64,000 nt of DNA from Clitopilus passeckerianus (GCA_944990035.1 CALYLX010000139.1:620001-684000); one strand, 5' to 3'. Positions 21,109 to 32,932 are shown, counted from the first letter of the stretch. Notes: generated from the sequence alone by a model not told the origin. Numbers and translations are program-made.

Positions 21109-22788
21109 ATGTCGTCGTCATTCTGGGCTACCGCTTCTTTCTTGGACGAGATGTGGCTGCAGAATCCGTTCAGAATCACGATGAATTTTGAGAGCGGAAG
21201 CCATCAAGCTCTGGACGGAGTGCGTTTACTTCTGGTTGGCCGAGAGCAATCATCTCCAGACGTTATTGTGAGCCTGATATAATCATCCGTATACAAGTCT
21301 CCTTTGGGGTTCATTGAGGTTTCCATTCACAAGGTAACCACTCATTCGGCACGTCGAGGTCATCGATGTATCGATCAATCCGAAACTCCTGCACACATCT
21401 ATACCATGGTGTTCCTGCTCAACCTCGATGGTGATCGCACCATTCATGGAAACGTTGAGATGCTAGCTGTCCAGTCACTCCACCATGGCCAAACCGACCC
21501 CCAATTTCTCGTGTTATTTGATCGTCTATACCCTCTCGATGCCATTCGGGCCCCTCTCCAGATCTCGCTTTTCAGCAGTCATTGCAAGCTTGCCCGAACC
21601 CGATTGGCGTTATTACGACGGAAACGCGCCATTAACCGTGATCTGACCCCACCAAGAACCCGGCTACAAATTCTTCCTGTCCATAACGACAGCCGCAGCA
21701 TTAGAATAAGGTCTTTGATCGATGCCCTACCTTCATCTGTGGTCCTTGCCATTGCCAGATACCTCCTTGACCCAACGTACCATGCAGCCTCAAGAAATTT
21801 CACATGGCTGTCCTCCATGGCACACACGAAAAAGTCTTGGCTCCGCGCTTGGGACGAATGTACCACGCTCATCGAGTGGGGCGTGGAGTTCCCTCGACCC
21901 CAGATGATACCAAGTCTTCTGGAGAAATATCCTCATTGGAAAGATCGGATTCGGACGTTACAGGATACTACGTTCATAACTGATCCTCTCACAGGAGGGG
22001 AACGCCAGGCATTTGTTCGTGCAATACAGCTGATTTCGTCGGGCTTAGCATCGTTGGACATCGATTTTGAAACGCTCAAACTCTTATCTATTACGATTAG
22101 TGAACAATTTCCGTCTCGAACTTGGGACAGAGTCGAGCACATAGCTTGCAATCGAGGTGGGAGGAAGAACGAGGATGACGAGTTTCCCAAGGTCGAGGCA
22201 CTATCGGGAGCTCTCCGACTGTTTCCTGGACTACGTGACCTTCACGTCGATCATTTACTATCAGGGTGAGTCAACGGAAGTAGCTTCCATTGGGTGTTAA
22301 CAATTGGTGTTTATAGTTCCCCAGAGACGCTGCCAGTGGTACGTTCTACCCAGAACAAAGTACAATCCGACATGATTCAGTTCATTTCTGGCAGACACCC
22401 CACCCCCCCGGTTCACCCCCATTCAACCTTGAATCCCTTAGTCTCGAATCCGGCGAACTGGATTGCCGTGACTTCTAGCTCTTCATCGCCTTATATTTTC
22501 CACCGAGCACTTGTAGGCTGCAGATTCTACGTCTGAAATGGGTAACTCTGTTGCACGTAGAAGACATGAAGCCTATGTTCGAGGCGGTATCGGCCACTCT
22601 TTCCGAGCTTTTCATTGCTGCGGATAGCGCCTGCACCCGCTACGAGTACGATCCCGAAGACGATTTTTTCGACAGGTTGCCTTTAAAAATGGAGAGGTTG
22701 CGGCTGATTACTCTTCCCGCCACATTCATCACCCCAGGGATAATGGAGACCATGGAAGAGCGTGGCCGCCAGGTAGGGAGACATGCCT
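21109..22788 (+). pseudogene. Family X copy 1 (X1), nonsense and 3' truncated
   Basis: Divergent member of the unrecognised X family (see 29041-30927). Exons about 21109-21267, 21319-22265 and then smaller ones. The N-terminal part matches: WLQNPFRITMNFESGSHQAL, the F-box-like IDALPSSVVLAIARYLLD and SSMAHTKKSWLRAWDE, and LLEKYPHWKDRIRTLQDTTF. In the third segment PPFNLESLSLESGELDCRDF is followed by TAG (22476-22478) where X2 has CAG (Gln), then the frame continues with FEAVSATLSELFIAA and TLPATFITPGIMETM to a TGA near 22788. The last ~80 residues of X2/X3 are missing and the sequence turns into P-like scrap. Likely a decaying gene, though the first ~400 codons are open. Confidence 0.65.
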
Positions 22789-22789
22789 G

Positions 22790-25000
22790 AGAGCATGGTG
22801 AGCAAGCGCAACCCGGAAGAAGGAGCAGAAGATCACATACAATTGATAGTTTTATCTTCGGGGTACCAGTTCATGGGTTATGCTTGCAGCTGAATTCTTG
22901 GGTGACATAGGTGTCGAGTTCTGGACACGCGAGCACAAATGCTGCCAATGGTGAAGCTTTGAAGGTGCAGCTGGTCCCGGGGTTCCAGGTGTGTTTGCTC
23001 TTGGGGTTGTCGTTGTCGGAGCAGGCGTGGCTGATGCAGGTATTCATGAAGGTGGAAAACATTCGGCTATCCTCGCGGCGGAGACAGCAGTAGGGTTGGC
23101 AAAGCATCATACGAGAGCAGTCTTAAATCTGGAGGGGATGGCGCTTTGGAAAACTTCCGTGATCAAGGTGGTTGGAACGTTCTACTTCTTCGTCCCTCCA
23201 ACCAACAAGGGTGGTGCTGCTCGAAGTCGAAGGCGAGGAAAAGTCACCAGTTGGGTGCCCTGGTTCGTAGCAGAGAGGTCTTGCTACCGACCTCGACGGT
23301 GCACAGCTGCGTTCTATCGTTGAGACCATCAGGCTTGCAAATACACCTTGACGTGTCGAAGATCGTGTTGGAGGGGTACGGTGAAGAGGATCCAAATATC
23401 CCGGGTTTAGGCGATGTTAGGAGTGAAATAACTGGGAGTGCGTATAACGACGTAGAGAAAGGTGACCGGCAGGTGTGAGGAGACCAGATACGCTGCCAGG
23501 TTTGAATATGGTGTATGTTGGTGCCGGTCGTGGTGTTGGAACGCGGGAACGCGACCAATGGCACAGGATCGGTGATCTGCCTATAATGGGTATGGACGTC
23601 GTCCACGTATTCATACCCCCAATATCCGGCGGTGGAAGGTGCATCTGCCCAGGAGGCGGCAGTGGCAGAAGCTTCAAGGAGGGGAAATGGTGGGTTGACA
23701 TTATCTGGGCCTGCTCGCTGGCCACATGGGTAACATGGGGCAGGAAGTTGCGTATTTTCTTCGTGTTGTCTCCGCCAACGAGGACGGCACCGATGGAGGT
23801 AGTGTTCAACCTAGATGTGCGCAGCCGGGAGTTAAGGAGGCTGTTCGTCTTGCATGATGTAGACGGTATAGCCTTGACCAAGGAGGAGCCGACCAGTCAT
23901 CAAAATTGCGTGGTTTCCTGTGGCAAGTTTCAGAAAGAAGAAAAAACGAAGAAGGGCAATAAACAAACCTCATCTGCGTTTCTTCGCGATATTCCAGCTC
24001 CAGCAATAAAGGTGGTCGGTAGGACGAGCAGGGGAACTAAGATTGCGGTTCAAATGACATTTGTGCCCTGCAGGTGAATTAGCATCAGTAACGATAAAAC
24101 GATGCAGAGTAAGCGGAAAAATAGACCTTGTATCTCACTCCATTCCATAGATCTTCCAGCAAATCCAGGTGTGGCACTAGGAGCTGCAGTAGCAGCGGGG
24201 TCTGCCACATCTGGGCAGAACCGACAAAGACAGGTCGGGCAACAACTGGTGCGCAAGGTCGTCAAGGTTCGACCCCGTTGCTGCGAGAACGATGGAAACG
24301 CTGTTGGGGAAATACGACAAGCGTCTCATGCTTGAGAGTATAATGAGCAAGCGCAACTCAGGAGAAGGAGGGAGAAAACATACAAACGATAACCCCGTCC
24401 TACCAGGTGCCGATGCAGAGCCTTCAGGGCATTGGCAGCGGATTCTGGAGGTTCGCCCAGATGCTAACAGAGGCAAAGATACGAAGTACTGGCTGGATTT
24501 GTTCCTGTAGCCGTTGCTGCGGGCGCAGCTGTGGTTGGCCTTGATGTAGATTTCACGAAGGCAAACACCAGCCGGCTATCCTAACGACGGAAGCAGTAAT
24601 CGTACTGGCGAAGTTGGCATCCGATTCGAAGTAGGTGTCGAATTAGAAAACTTCGTGGCTTGAGGTGGTTGGAAAGTCTTATTTTCCCGCCTCTGTAGCC
24701 AGGCCGTTCTGCCTGAGGGCACAATAACTCTGAAGCTTGCTCATGATGGTGAATTGAGGAAACGAGGAGCAGAGGTTGCGGTGGAGTGTTCTGCGCTTTC
24801 GCCTGGCAATACAGACTAGTACAGACTCGGTGCTTTGTCAGCGTTCGGTCTTCTTCGGCCCATCGGAGATATGATGGCTTTGAGGAGTACGACGTGTCGT
24901 CGCGTCGTGGCTCGAAATTGATACACATTGAACATACCAGTAAACGGTTCTTTCTATTTAGCATGCGATCCAGGTTCAAAGTGTAAGCTGGCATAATTTG
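22790..25000 (-). pseudogene. Decayed copy of family P (minus strand)
   Basis: Scattered but ordered similarity to P1 (59747-63272) read on the minus strand. Near 23.4-23.9 kb: VGGDNTKK, LKLLPLPPPGQMHLPPPDIG and MNTWTTSIPIIG, against P1 AGGDNTEE, LRLSPLPSAGHANLPPPDTG and MNPWMMATPVAG. Near 24.2-24.3 kb: DLAHQLLPDLSLSVLP, against SLTWFLSNLPLSVLP. Every stretch is full of stops and frame changes, so nothing here should make a P protein. It sits between X1 and F1, in the divergent position that P3 occupies before F3. Confidence 0.5.
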
Positions 25001-25218
25001 TGGAAACGTGCAGAGCTCAACCATCGTGTTTTAAATTGTCTTTTGACATCTCCAGAGACACTGAAGCTCATATTAGGATGCTCAGAATACACGGCTATCT
25101 CGCTTTCACTTTTAAATCTCGTTATCCACAAACAACCAACCTGAATTTGGCTGAACGACGCGTTGCTAACGCGCAAAGCCTTTGAAATCTCGTTACTAAT
25201 TAAGAGACGCGTCCGATG

Positions 25219-25224
25219 CACGTG
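25219..25224. promoter_or_regulatory. CACGTG palindrome upstream of F1
   Basis: Perfect CACGTG (E-box/bHLH-type core) 76 bp before the F1 start. A CACGTG also occurs upstream of F2 (27096-27101) and F3 (48981-48986). A shared TTAAGAGACGCGTC precedes it in F1 and F2. Role inferred from conservation only. Confidence 0.4.
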
Positions 25225-25299
25225 ATTCATAAACTGATTGACGAAAAATTCGGCTCCTTCGCCACTTGCGCCTTTCAGAGGAAGCCACACCAGCGTCAA

Positions 25300-26688
25300 A
25301 TGCCCTTAATGCCTGACATCCCCAAGGAAGTTACCTCTATTATAATTTCATTCTCAATTCTATACAACTCTCTCCATAATCCCGCCCTTACTCTAGGACC
25401 CAATTCAACCTGGGCAAGAACACTTAGACACAAGAAGGTGGTTGTCTCCGTATGTCGACAATGGAATACAATAGGTACGCCGTTTCTCTATCGGGAGGTT
25501 GTTATCCGTCGCTGCGGGCAATTAGGAACATTAATTCACACCCTTGTGGATACAAACCACGCCCATCTCATCAAGGAGCTCAGGATCTTCAGCTCGTGCT
25601 TCGTTGACGAGGTCAACGTTCCCCTTTTCTCCAAGAATGTTGGTGACCTCCTCCGATTGTGCCCTCAGATAACAAGCCTCAGCGTGCAACCGTTCATTCC
25701 AATTTCTATCCCCGAGTACGCTCTATCGATAACAGCACTCCCGAACCTAACTTCCCTTGAACTCGGTCCAACTATTGAATTCGCAGAACGTGAACGGATT
25801 CTGGCAGAGTTTTCGACGAAGCTACTATCACTCGCACTACATTTGACTTCGCAAGATGACTTCTTGCTTCCCCTATCCTTCCCACTATTAGAAGAATTCC
25901 GGGTTACAATGCAACGGCCCATCTCACCAGACGACGGCATGGCCGCCTCTGCCACCGCTGTGCCACTACCTATTCCCCCCAGATTCCCCACGAACTGGCA
26001 TCTTCCACATCTTTGGAGCTTTTCTGTACGAGCAGGTAATTATGATCACGATGCGGTTTCCTCTCTCGTGGAATTTGTCAAGTGCCACGGAGAGGGCCTT
26101 CGTTTCCTAGGGATCCACTTTTGGCAAACGAAAGGGGACCCCCAGGCTATCCTACAACTGCTCCAGCATTGTCCGAATGCAGACCACATATCTTTCAACG
26201 ACCTACCGCCTTTGGGCCCTTTAGGTCCAGAACGGGTTTTTCCCAACGTGAAGACAATCGACGTATACCCGGAGACGCCAAGCTGGATGAATATATGCTC
26301 CGCATTTGATAAACACATCGAGGCGTTCCCATCTTTGGAAATAGCCCGTGTTTTCTCCGACTTTGATGTCGAGAATCTCTTCTTGCCGCCACTTCCAGCC
26401 CTAAACAATCCCATACATGTGTTTCGAGAGGCTTTTAGCTGGTTGAGGCCCGATATCGATACCCGTCCTCAGTTCTCAATTGAACGCATCGCTCTCGGTG
26501 CCAATGCCGGCAGGTATGTCTTCGTCACTGTGGTGGAACCGCCTTCGGTCTATCACCCATTGGCCGATGATTGGGGGGATTTATCGACTCCGCACCAACC
26601 CAGCTCGCCAAGACCTCCGGAGGACTCCTACGAGGAGTCGACCACGTCGGAGAGCAGCTCTGATTCCGAATCATCTTGGAGCGAGTAA
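25300..26688 (+). CDS. Family F copy 1: F-box-like protein with acidic Ser tail
   Basis: Single-exon gene of 462 codons. The N terminus is F-box-like in the Agaricomycete style: MPDIPKEVTSIIISFSI, then STWARTLRHKKVVVSVCRQW and GTPFLYREVVIR. The body shows irregular leucine-rich spacing (LRLCPQITSLSVQPF; LPNLTSLELG; ILQLLQHCPNADHISF). A conserved block AFSWLRPDIDTRPQFSIERI and VVEPPSVYHPLADDWGD follows, then a Ser/Glu/Asp tail ending SSSDSESSWSE. I chose the internal Met at 25300 because the 28 codons before it correspond to non-coding sequence with a stop in F2. The stop codon lies inside a perfect splice donor (GAGTAAGT), so a spliced end (adding DSV) is possible. Inferred SCF adaptor; target unknown. 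Confidence 0.75.
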   Translation: MPLMPDIPKEVTSIIISFSILYNSLHNPALTLGPNSTWARTLRHKKVVVSVCRQWNTIGTPFLYREVVIRRCGQLGTLIHTLVDTNHAHLIKELRIFSSCFVDEVNVPLFSKNVGDLLRLCPQITSLSVQPFIPISIPEYALSITALPNLTSLELGPTIEFAERERILAEFSTKLLSLALHLTSQDDFLLPLSFPLLEEFRVTMQRPISPDDGMAASATAVPLPIPPRFPTNWHLPHLWSFSVRAGNYDHDAVSSLVEFVKCHGEGLRFLGIHFWQTKGDPQAILQLLQHCPNADHISFNDLPPLGPLGPERVFPNVKTIDVYPETPSWMNICSAFDKHIEAFPSLEIARVFSDFDVENLFLPPLPALNNPIHVFREAFSWLRPDIDTRPQFSIERIALGANAGRYVFVTVVEPPSVYHPLADDWGDLSTPHQPSSPRPPEDSYEESTTSESSSDSESSWSE

Positions 26689-27095
26689 GTGTTTACTGAA
26701 CTTCTCATGGTTTGGGTTAAGGCTGATGCCCTCCAAACATGTAGCTCCGTATAATCCTTGGAACAGCCAATCTTCGGAAAGGATATGGGGATCTTACCTC
26801 GTTAAAAGACTAATCATATTATATTAATGATTTGTAGGCGTATGACTATTCTAATTAAGATCTGCCCTCGTTTTGCTGCCAAATATCTTTGGAGTAGGCC
26901 CAGCTCTTCGTGGGCTTGTGGTGAATATAGTGTCAGCTGGGGTAACCGATGTGGGTAGTGGACTTGTAGCGTCTCCAGAAGCATTACATAGACTACAATC
27001 TGGATTCTGTACGCCGTTGCGCACCAACAGTCTGGCTGTGGCCAACGACGCGTAAACAGTTGTCACCATGGTCCAATTAAGAGACGCGTCAGAGC

Positions 27096-27101
27096 CACGT
27101 G
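27096..27101. promoter_or_regulatory. CACGTG palindrome upstream of F2
   Basis: CACGTG 74 bp before the F2 start; same motif and similar distance as at F1. Confidence 0.4.
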
Positions 27102-27174
27102 ACTTGTAGCTGGGTCAAGACAAACTCCACCCAGCGCTATTTTGCCTCTTTCGAATCAGCAACGCCAACGTCAA

Positions 27175-28590
27175 ATGCCCAGAGTCCCTGAGCTCCCGGA
27201 CGATGTGACCTCGATCATAATCTCGTTCTCCTTGCGATACGCCTCTCTGTACAACCCTGCCCTTACTTTAGGTCCTAATTCAACGTGGTCCCGAACGCTC
27301 CGACACAAAAAGGCTGTCGTTTCAGTCTGTCGTCAATGGAATGCCCTAGGCACACCGTTTCTCTATCGCGAGATAATTATTCGACGCTACGACCAACTGG
27401 CAAAACTACTTCACACTCTGGTTGATACAAACCATGCCCTGCTCGTCAAGCGGCTCGTAATCTTCAGGTCGTGTCTCGTACATCCGACGAATACCCAGTT
27501 ATTTGCCAAGAATGTCGGCGACGTTCTACGTCTCTGTCCTCGACTATGGAGCCTCAAATTGGACCCCTTCTACGCCCTTTCAATTCCCGACTACGCTCTT
27601 ACTACAGCAGGCCTTCCCAATTTGACGCACCTCGAGTTGGGTGAAGCCATTGTGTCTGCGCAACGCGAACCCATTTTGAGAGAGTTTTCGGAGAAACTAC
27701 GATACCTCTCAATATACGTCATCTGTGGAGACAGCCTGGACTTCCCGCTATCATTTCCACTGCTACAGGAATTACAGATTACCTTTGACTATATATCTGA
27801 TCCGGATCCATTCGCAAATGGAGGAACCGCCGTCGCCATCGCAAATCCAGTCCAGGACGCTCGGCCGATCCTTCCACAAACCTGGAATCTCCCCTCACTT
27901 CGGAGCTTAGCTGTAAATCTCTCCGCATGGGATAGTGATGCGTTTTCTGCTATCCTAGGATTTGTTGCACGCCATGGAAAGGAGCTCAGTTTCTTAGCGA
28001 TGTACTGTGGAAGAAGACGGAATCCTGGAGTTATCCTCCAGCTACTGCAACATTGCCCAAGTGTCGAACAGCTCTCTTTCGACATATTACCCCGCCTTCC
28101 CGACCCAAAGCCACCGGAAGCACCAAACCAAGTGTTCCCTAACGTCAAGCGTATCGACGTATTTGAAGCGCAACCCAACTGGCCAAGTATACGATCCAAA
28201 TTCCCCGAGCAAATGGCAATGTTCCCCGCCCTGGAAAAAGCCAATTTTTTCTGCGACTTCGACACCAGAAACCTCTTTCATCTGCCTCTTCCACCGCAGT
28301 ATGACCCCATGCGCGTACTTAAGGAGGCGTTCAGCTGGCTGAGGCCGGATATCGACATGCGACCCGACTTCTCCCTCGAGCGCACTGGGATTAATGGGAT
28401 CAATGGCCATTACGTCTGTGTTCACACAGTTGAACCTCCTTCGAAGTATCACCCTTTGGCCGATAATTGGGGAGATGAGTCGATTTGTCGCCAATTTGGC
28501 TCATCAACAATGTCGGATGGGGAGCTTTCCTTCGAAGAGCCGACAACATCGGAGAGCAGCTCTGATTCTGAAGCGTCTTGGAGCGAGTAA
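27175..28590 (+). CDS. Family F copy 2: F-box-like protein with acidic Ser tail
   Basis: Single-exon, 471-aa paralog of F1 and F3 in direct tandem with F1 (486 bp apart). F-box-like region: VPELPDDVTSIIISFSL, STWSRTLRHKKAVVSVCRQW, GTPFLYREIIIRR. Leucine-rich body: LRLCPRLWSLKL, LPNLTHLELGEAI, ILQLLQHCPSVEQLSF. Shared C-terminal block AFSWLRPDIDMRPDFSLERT and VVEPPSKYHPLADNWGDES (VEPPSKYHPLADNWGDE), then EESTTSESS-type acidic tail ending in SEASWSE. Start is the first ATG; upstream codons contain a stop. Followed by X2 after 451 bp in the same orientation, the same arrangement as F3-X3. The stop lies in a GAGTAAGT donor as in its paralogs. Confidence 0.78.
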   Translation: MPRVPELPDDVTSIIISFSLRYASLYNPALTLGPNSTWSRTLRHKKAVVSVCRQWNALGTPFLYREIIIRRYDQLAKLLHTLVDTNHALLVKRLVIFRSCLVHPTNTQLFAKNVGDVLRLCPRLWSLKLDPFYALSIPDYALTTAGLPNLTHLELGEAIVSAQREPILREFSEKLRYLSIYVICGDSLDFPLSFPLLQELQITFDYISDPDPFANGGTAVAIANPVQDARPILPQTWNLPSLRSLAVNLSAWDSDAFSAILGFVARHGKELSFLAMYCGRRRNPGVILQLLQHCPSVEQLSFDILPRLPDPKPPEAPNQVFPNVKRIDVFEAQPNWPSIRSKFPEQMAMFPALEKANFFCDFDTRNLFHLPLPPQYDPMRVLKEAFSWLRPDIDMRPDFSLERTGINGINGHYVCVHTVEPPSKYHPLADNWGDESICRQFGSSTMSDGELSFEEPTTSESSSDSEASWSE

Positions 28591-28954
28591 GTCCTTACTG
28601 AACATTTTGCGATTAGGATCAAGCCTGACATCCTCCACGCAGATAGCCTCCCATGTGGTCCTTTGGAACCTCCAATCTTCGGAAATTGTAGGATGGTTTG
28701 ACATTACTCGCAACCTGATCGTACTAGAATAATGACTGAAATACATATTTAATTAATGTCTGACATTGTTTTAATATCTCTAGCGTATGATCATTCGCTA
28801 CGATGACACTGTTCTCTTAAGGGATTCCTCAGATATTTAGTGTTGATTTTCCATGATTTTACGTTAATGGTCCTGTTTTGGGACCCGTAGGCAAGTGCTA
28901 CGGAGATGTAGGCGTGCAAGAATTATCGTGATTTAAGACGGATTATGACTTTAC

Positions 28955-28971
28955 GGCAGGTCAATTGATCA
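28955..28971 (+). promoter_or_regulatory. Conserved motif upstream of family X (X2)
   Basis: GGCAGGTCAATTGATCA, 70-86 bp before the X2 start. X3 has GGTAGGTCAATTGATCA at 50840-50856, and X1 has a weaker GGCAGGTCGATTAACA near 20989. Candidate factor-binding site, seen only by comparison. Confidence 0.4.
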
Positions 28972-29040
28972 AAACGAGTCAACGACTGGCATCGTCATCC
29001 AAATCCAGGAAGGTGGCCAGTACTCTCACTCCAACGAATC

Positions 29041-30927
29041 ATGGCACTCCTTTGGGCCAGCGCTCAATGCATGACCGAGAAATGGTTCTTAAATCCGTAC
29101 AAGATTGGCATAACCTTTGAGGATGATAGTCGGAAATATGTCGATGCTGTCCGCATAGTCATCATTCGCAGACTTGACTACCGTCCCGATTTCGAGGTCA
29201 CGGTAGGTCGGGAGCGAGGGTTAAAGCTCCTACCTGTTAAACTCATGAGGTTTCCATTCAGGTTACTGCTCCATTGTCTCACCAAGGTCGCCAATATCAG
29301 GTTGAATTGGAGACGTCACCCCGTGTTTACACCATTGTCTTTGAACTCAACCTACGAGCTATCAATACCGTCAATGCCCCTCCTCCTGCCAAATGCCTCG
29401 AAATTGTACCATTCCATACTTTTCCAGACGCCTGCGGCAACTCTGAGATCCATATCCTATTCAATCGCATCTATCCCCTCAGTCGCACGCAGGCTCCTCT
29501 CAATATCGAACTCTTCAGTAGCCACTGCGAGCTTGTCTGGCTTGAAATGGCCCCAAGGATTCAACAGTATGAGTTGCCCGCAAGGAGTCATCTGCAGATT
29601 CTTCCCTTGCGAGGCCGCAGCAACAGAACCAGCTCATTAATTGAACAGCTTCATCCAGACGTGATACAATCTATCGCACGGTGTCTTCTTCTGTCAATAA
29701 ATCGTTCTGAGGGATCAATGTACCGGAAAGCTTTGCTTTCTATGGCTCTCACTCGGAAGTCATGGCTATGTGCATTGGATCAATTCTGTACTGTCCTCGA
29801 AAAGGGAGTGTATTTACCCCGGTCGACCACTATCCCCAACCTTTTAAGGAAGCGTCCGCTATGGAAAAGTAGGATACGCTCCTTACACCGGTCTACGTTC
29901 CTCATGAGGAGGAGCGCCAACCTCGATGAAGTCTATGAAGAGCGGCGGGCACTTGTACAAACGGCTCAAGTGCTTCAACCGAGTTTGTCTTATCTGGAGA
30001 TCGATTTTAAGTCCCTTGAGGGAGTCTCCATGGACGATGGCTCAGCGTCCCTAACTTGGGACAAGCTCCAACACCTCAACTGCTTTCCCTCTCGGGAAAA
30101 AGGTAGCGACCATTCAATGCCGATCGACGCCCTGGCAGCTGCTCTACAAATATTCCCTGGACTGCGCCATCTTCAAGTGACGGGTTTGGATCCAAGGCGA
30201 GGGTACGGGTTTTATCAATTGTTTTATTCAACCGTTAATGTCCTCACTGATGCTTGGCATTAGAGGCACGGCACCCTTAGCCCCATTGTTCAACCTCGAA
30301 TCCCTTACAATAACAACGAGTCGACTGGCATGTCGTGATTTCCAGTATTTGATTCCGCTCAATCTTGGACCCCAGGTGTGCAGGTTGCGAACACTCCGAC
30401 TGGATGGTGTCGTTTTTTCGTATTTGAACGACTTCGGGATGCTATTCCGTGCTGTATCTGCCACACTCCGCGAGTTATCTATCACGTCCAACGGAAAATC
30501 CTCCGAGTTCGCGTACAGCCTCGGCAGCTGTCCATTTGACACACTGCCCACACTAATGGAGAGGTTGGAGACGATCGACTTACCCGCTTATTTCGTTACT
30601 CCAGCAATAATTGGGAATCTACGGACCGCACGTAGAGAGGCTGGCCGCCGCTATACGTCTCTCAAACTGAGCCACTATCACTCGGAGGCGCCCATATGGG
30701 AGAAATCGGTGGCGGAGAGACGTCGCCGAACAGGCGGATATGTGGAAGGGATGTCCCTGATTGAGGGACTAAGGTCTACAGAATGGGATGAAATTATCTT
30801 TGACTTTGGAAGCCATAGTGTTACCACGCGTTTAGGGAGATCAGAGGCATATGTTCGCGATACAGCTCAATCTCGCGGATACAGGGTCACTCGCACAGTG
30901 CGTCAGCTTGTGTTGCAAAAGAAGTAG
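29041..30927 (+). CDS. Family X copy 2 (X2): unrecognised 588-aa protein with degenerate F-box-like core
   Basis: I do not recognise this family. Exons are 29041-29202, 29262-30202 and 30264-30927; exons 1 and 2 have the same lengths (162 and 941 nt) as in X3. N-terminal ~90 residues: WFLNPYKIGITFEDDSRKYV, VRIVIIRRLDYRPDFEVT, TSPRVYTIVFELNLRA. They look like a small beta-rich domain. Around residues 179-225: LIEQLHPDVIQSIARCLLLS, then LSMALTRKSWLCALDQF, a helical pattern resembling a degenerate F-box. Then LRKRPLWKSRIRSLHRSTF, a leucine-rich stretch (FNLESLTITTSRLACRDFQ; LRTLRLDGVVF) and the conserved end DFGSHSVTTRLGRSEAYVRD. No signal peptide or membrane helix. Paired with F2 upstream. An SCF-adaptor-like role is only a guess. 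Confidence 0.72.
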
Positions 30928-32360
30928 GAGTCTAGTTCGCTCGTAGCTGCTACAAACAACACTGGTAGTAGACACCCGAATACACATCAAACCTCCATCG
31001 TGTTTTGGACAACCCCTTCCCATACATCCATCAGCGCAACCGAGTACCGTGCAACTGACAGGAGGTGCAGTTACTGCACGATCTTCCACATCTGAATTCG
31101 GGTGGAATCTAAGGCAAGTTGGATACGAATGTCCGTGATGTTGTGCCAGAATGACGACGATAGTGATGGGGAATATGAAACGGCCCTCGCGACTGCCAGG
31201 TAGCTCGATGTACCTGAGGGTATAGTGAGCAGGCGCAATTCGGGAGGAGCAGTAAAACGCGTTCGGTCGATAATTCCGTCACGGAGCGTAGAAATGCACG
31301 ACATCTTCTTGCAGCTGGGGTCCTGAGAGGCTGCGGCCTTTGTGGAATGCTGGCTCAAATGCGACCATGGGTAAATTGTACAGCCAGTGTTGGCTATCTG
31401 TTCTCGTGGCCGTAGTCGCTGGCGTAGGTGAGGTCAACGAAGATGTTCACGAAGGTTGCTGGTAGATTGGTCGCGTCTCCGCATGTTTCGATCATCTAGT
31501 TCTACATCGCCCAACAGATCAGCATGAAGGTATCCGAGAGTTCAATGTCAGCGAGTCTAGAGCTCTAGAGTAGCTGCCTGTTGCTTCATACGCGCGTGTA
31601 GAGGTTTGGGCGACGGCCGTGAGGTGGTGGTGGAATCGTCGCGAAGGTATATGAATCTGGATGGTGAGTAGCAGTGTCCCTTCGTATCGAGTGTATGGCG
31701 TGAATGCAGGTGAGCCAATCCTGGAAAGAACTGGTATTGGTTATGAACTGTGGGGAGAGGAAGCGGTATACAAACACACCTTGGTCATCTCCGCGACCAA
31801 TCTCAAAGGCATCCACTTAAGGCGCCAGAAGTTCAGCGTTCCCAATATGGGCAGAGAATGTACGTGCCCTCCCTTAAAGAATAGCTTCAGTCATCTGTTG
31901 GCGTAGCTAGCAATCCTAATCAATACTGTCGCTAACCCATAATTGAGTAGATTGAGCAGAGTTCTGGTCGATGAACGGTCAAGCGTGAACAGTCAAAGGA
32001 TCATAGTCCTGTAATAGCGTCAACGTCACATTCTTTTTCTTTTTCCGAGGTCTTGTCACCGTATATGAGACCGTTGCTGAATCGAGGGCATCCCAGTGAG
32101 AAGAGAGGTCGACTTGCTTGTTTTACACCACGGACGAACCTCGGAAGGCACGTTAGGTAAGCAAACCTGATCCGGCCCGAGCTTTTGCGAGGGTTCGATT
32201 CAAACGCATGGCAAACCCACAAGGGATCTCGGGAAGAAGAATAGTCCAATAACTTCAATTTGAAAAGGTCGACTACGAGAAACAACACTACAGGGTCAAA
32301 CTCAAACTCCGCACGTTGCGTGCACGAAAACTAGCTATTATATTGATCACAAGGCCCGCA
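30928..32360. other. Intergenic, possible P scrap at 31.1-31.4 kb
   Basis: No intact gene. On the minus strand 31071-31358 reads PPELRLLTIPSGTSSYLAVA, resembling PSPELRLLIILSSMRRLSYF in the decayed P copy at 24.3 kb, so both may share an origin. The remaining sequence has no recognisable feature. Confidence 0.35.
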
Positions 32361-32932
32361 TTACACTTTCGTGAGGAACCATGCCTGGTTGGGACCAGGC
32401 TGGAAAGCAAGATTCTTCACGGGTGATCCTGAGCCTCCTGTCTTCGACACAGCTGTTCCACCCGCAATGGGACTCCTGATACTATGGACACATTCAATAA
32501 ATTGCAAGCTTTATTTGAGAAAATCAGAACGTCTCACAAGTATCTTCCTCCGTTCGTGGGCTGGAGTCCCCACTTGAAAGGCTGTTGCTTAGCGACCAAT
32601 GGTGCACCAGGAGAGGCGTTCGCTGGCTGGAGGAACGTGCCATCTGTGGTATTACGGATAATGTATCCGTTGCCCTGGCGCGCAGGCTGGACCGTCCACT
32701 GTACGGAGGGTATTTAGTTTCAAACGGTGGCGTCGTGTATGGAATTGCTGTTACCTTCTGAGTTGGAACGCCCGTGGATGTGGATAGGATGACTATTGAG
32801 AGTTGGCGAGTCAGATGAACCATCCTCATGGTTTGAATCCTTACCAGATCTATTGGCCTGCCACGGGAGATCGAGAAGAAGACTGCTATCAGCAGTAAAA
32901 ATGTTGTATACACCGGGAGTAACTGTGCTCAT
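32361..32932 (-). CDS. Beta-trefoil (ricin-B-type) lectin-like protein, L1
   Basis: Small 135-aa protein in four exons (minus strand): 32932-32845, 32792-32755, 32698-32538 and 32481-32361; all phases agree. Three QxW-like repeats mark the beta-trefoil: PTQKWTVQPA, QPFKWGLQP and NQAWFLTKV. Other trefoil-like pieces are TPGVYNIFTADSSLLLDL, YIIRNTTDGTFLQPAN and GGRYFIRSP. No signal peptide, as in many cytosolic fungal lectins of this fold. Family knowledge: such proteins bind glycans and often act in defence against nematodes or insects; some members of the fold are protease inhibitors instead. Binding specificity cannot be read here. L2 has the same exon plan. A TATA box lies about 70 bp upstream. 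Confidence 0.75.

Noticed and set aside
22991..24077. Plus-strand open frames at 23-24 kb
   Set aside because: Their minus-strand complements align to P1 in order, so they are shadows of a decayed P copy.
26873..27055. 60-codon plus-strand open frame between F1 and F2
   Set aside because: No start context, no homology to anything in the window and not preserved upstream of the other F genes.
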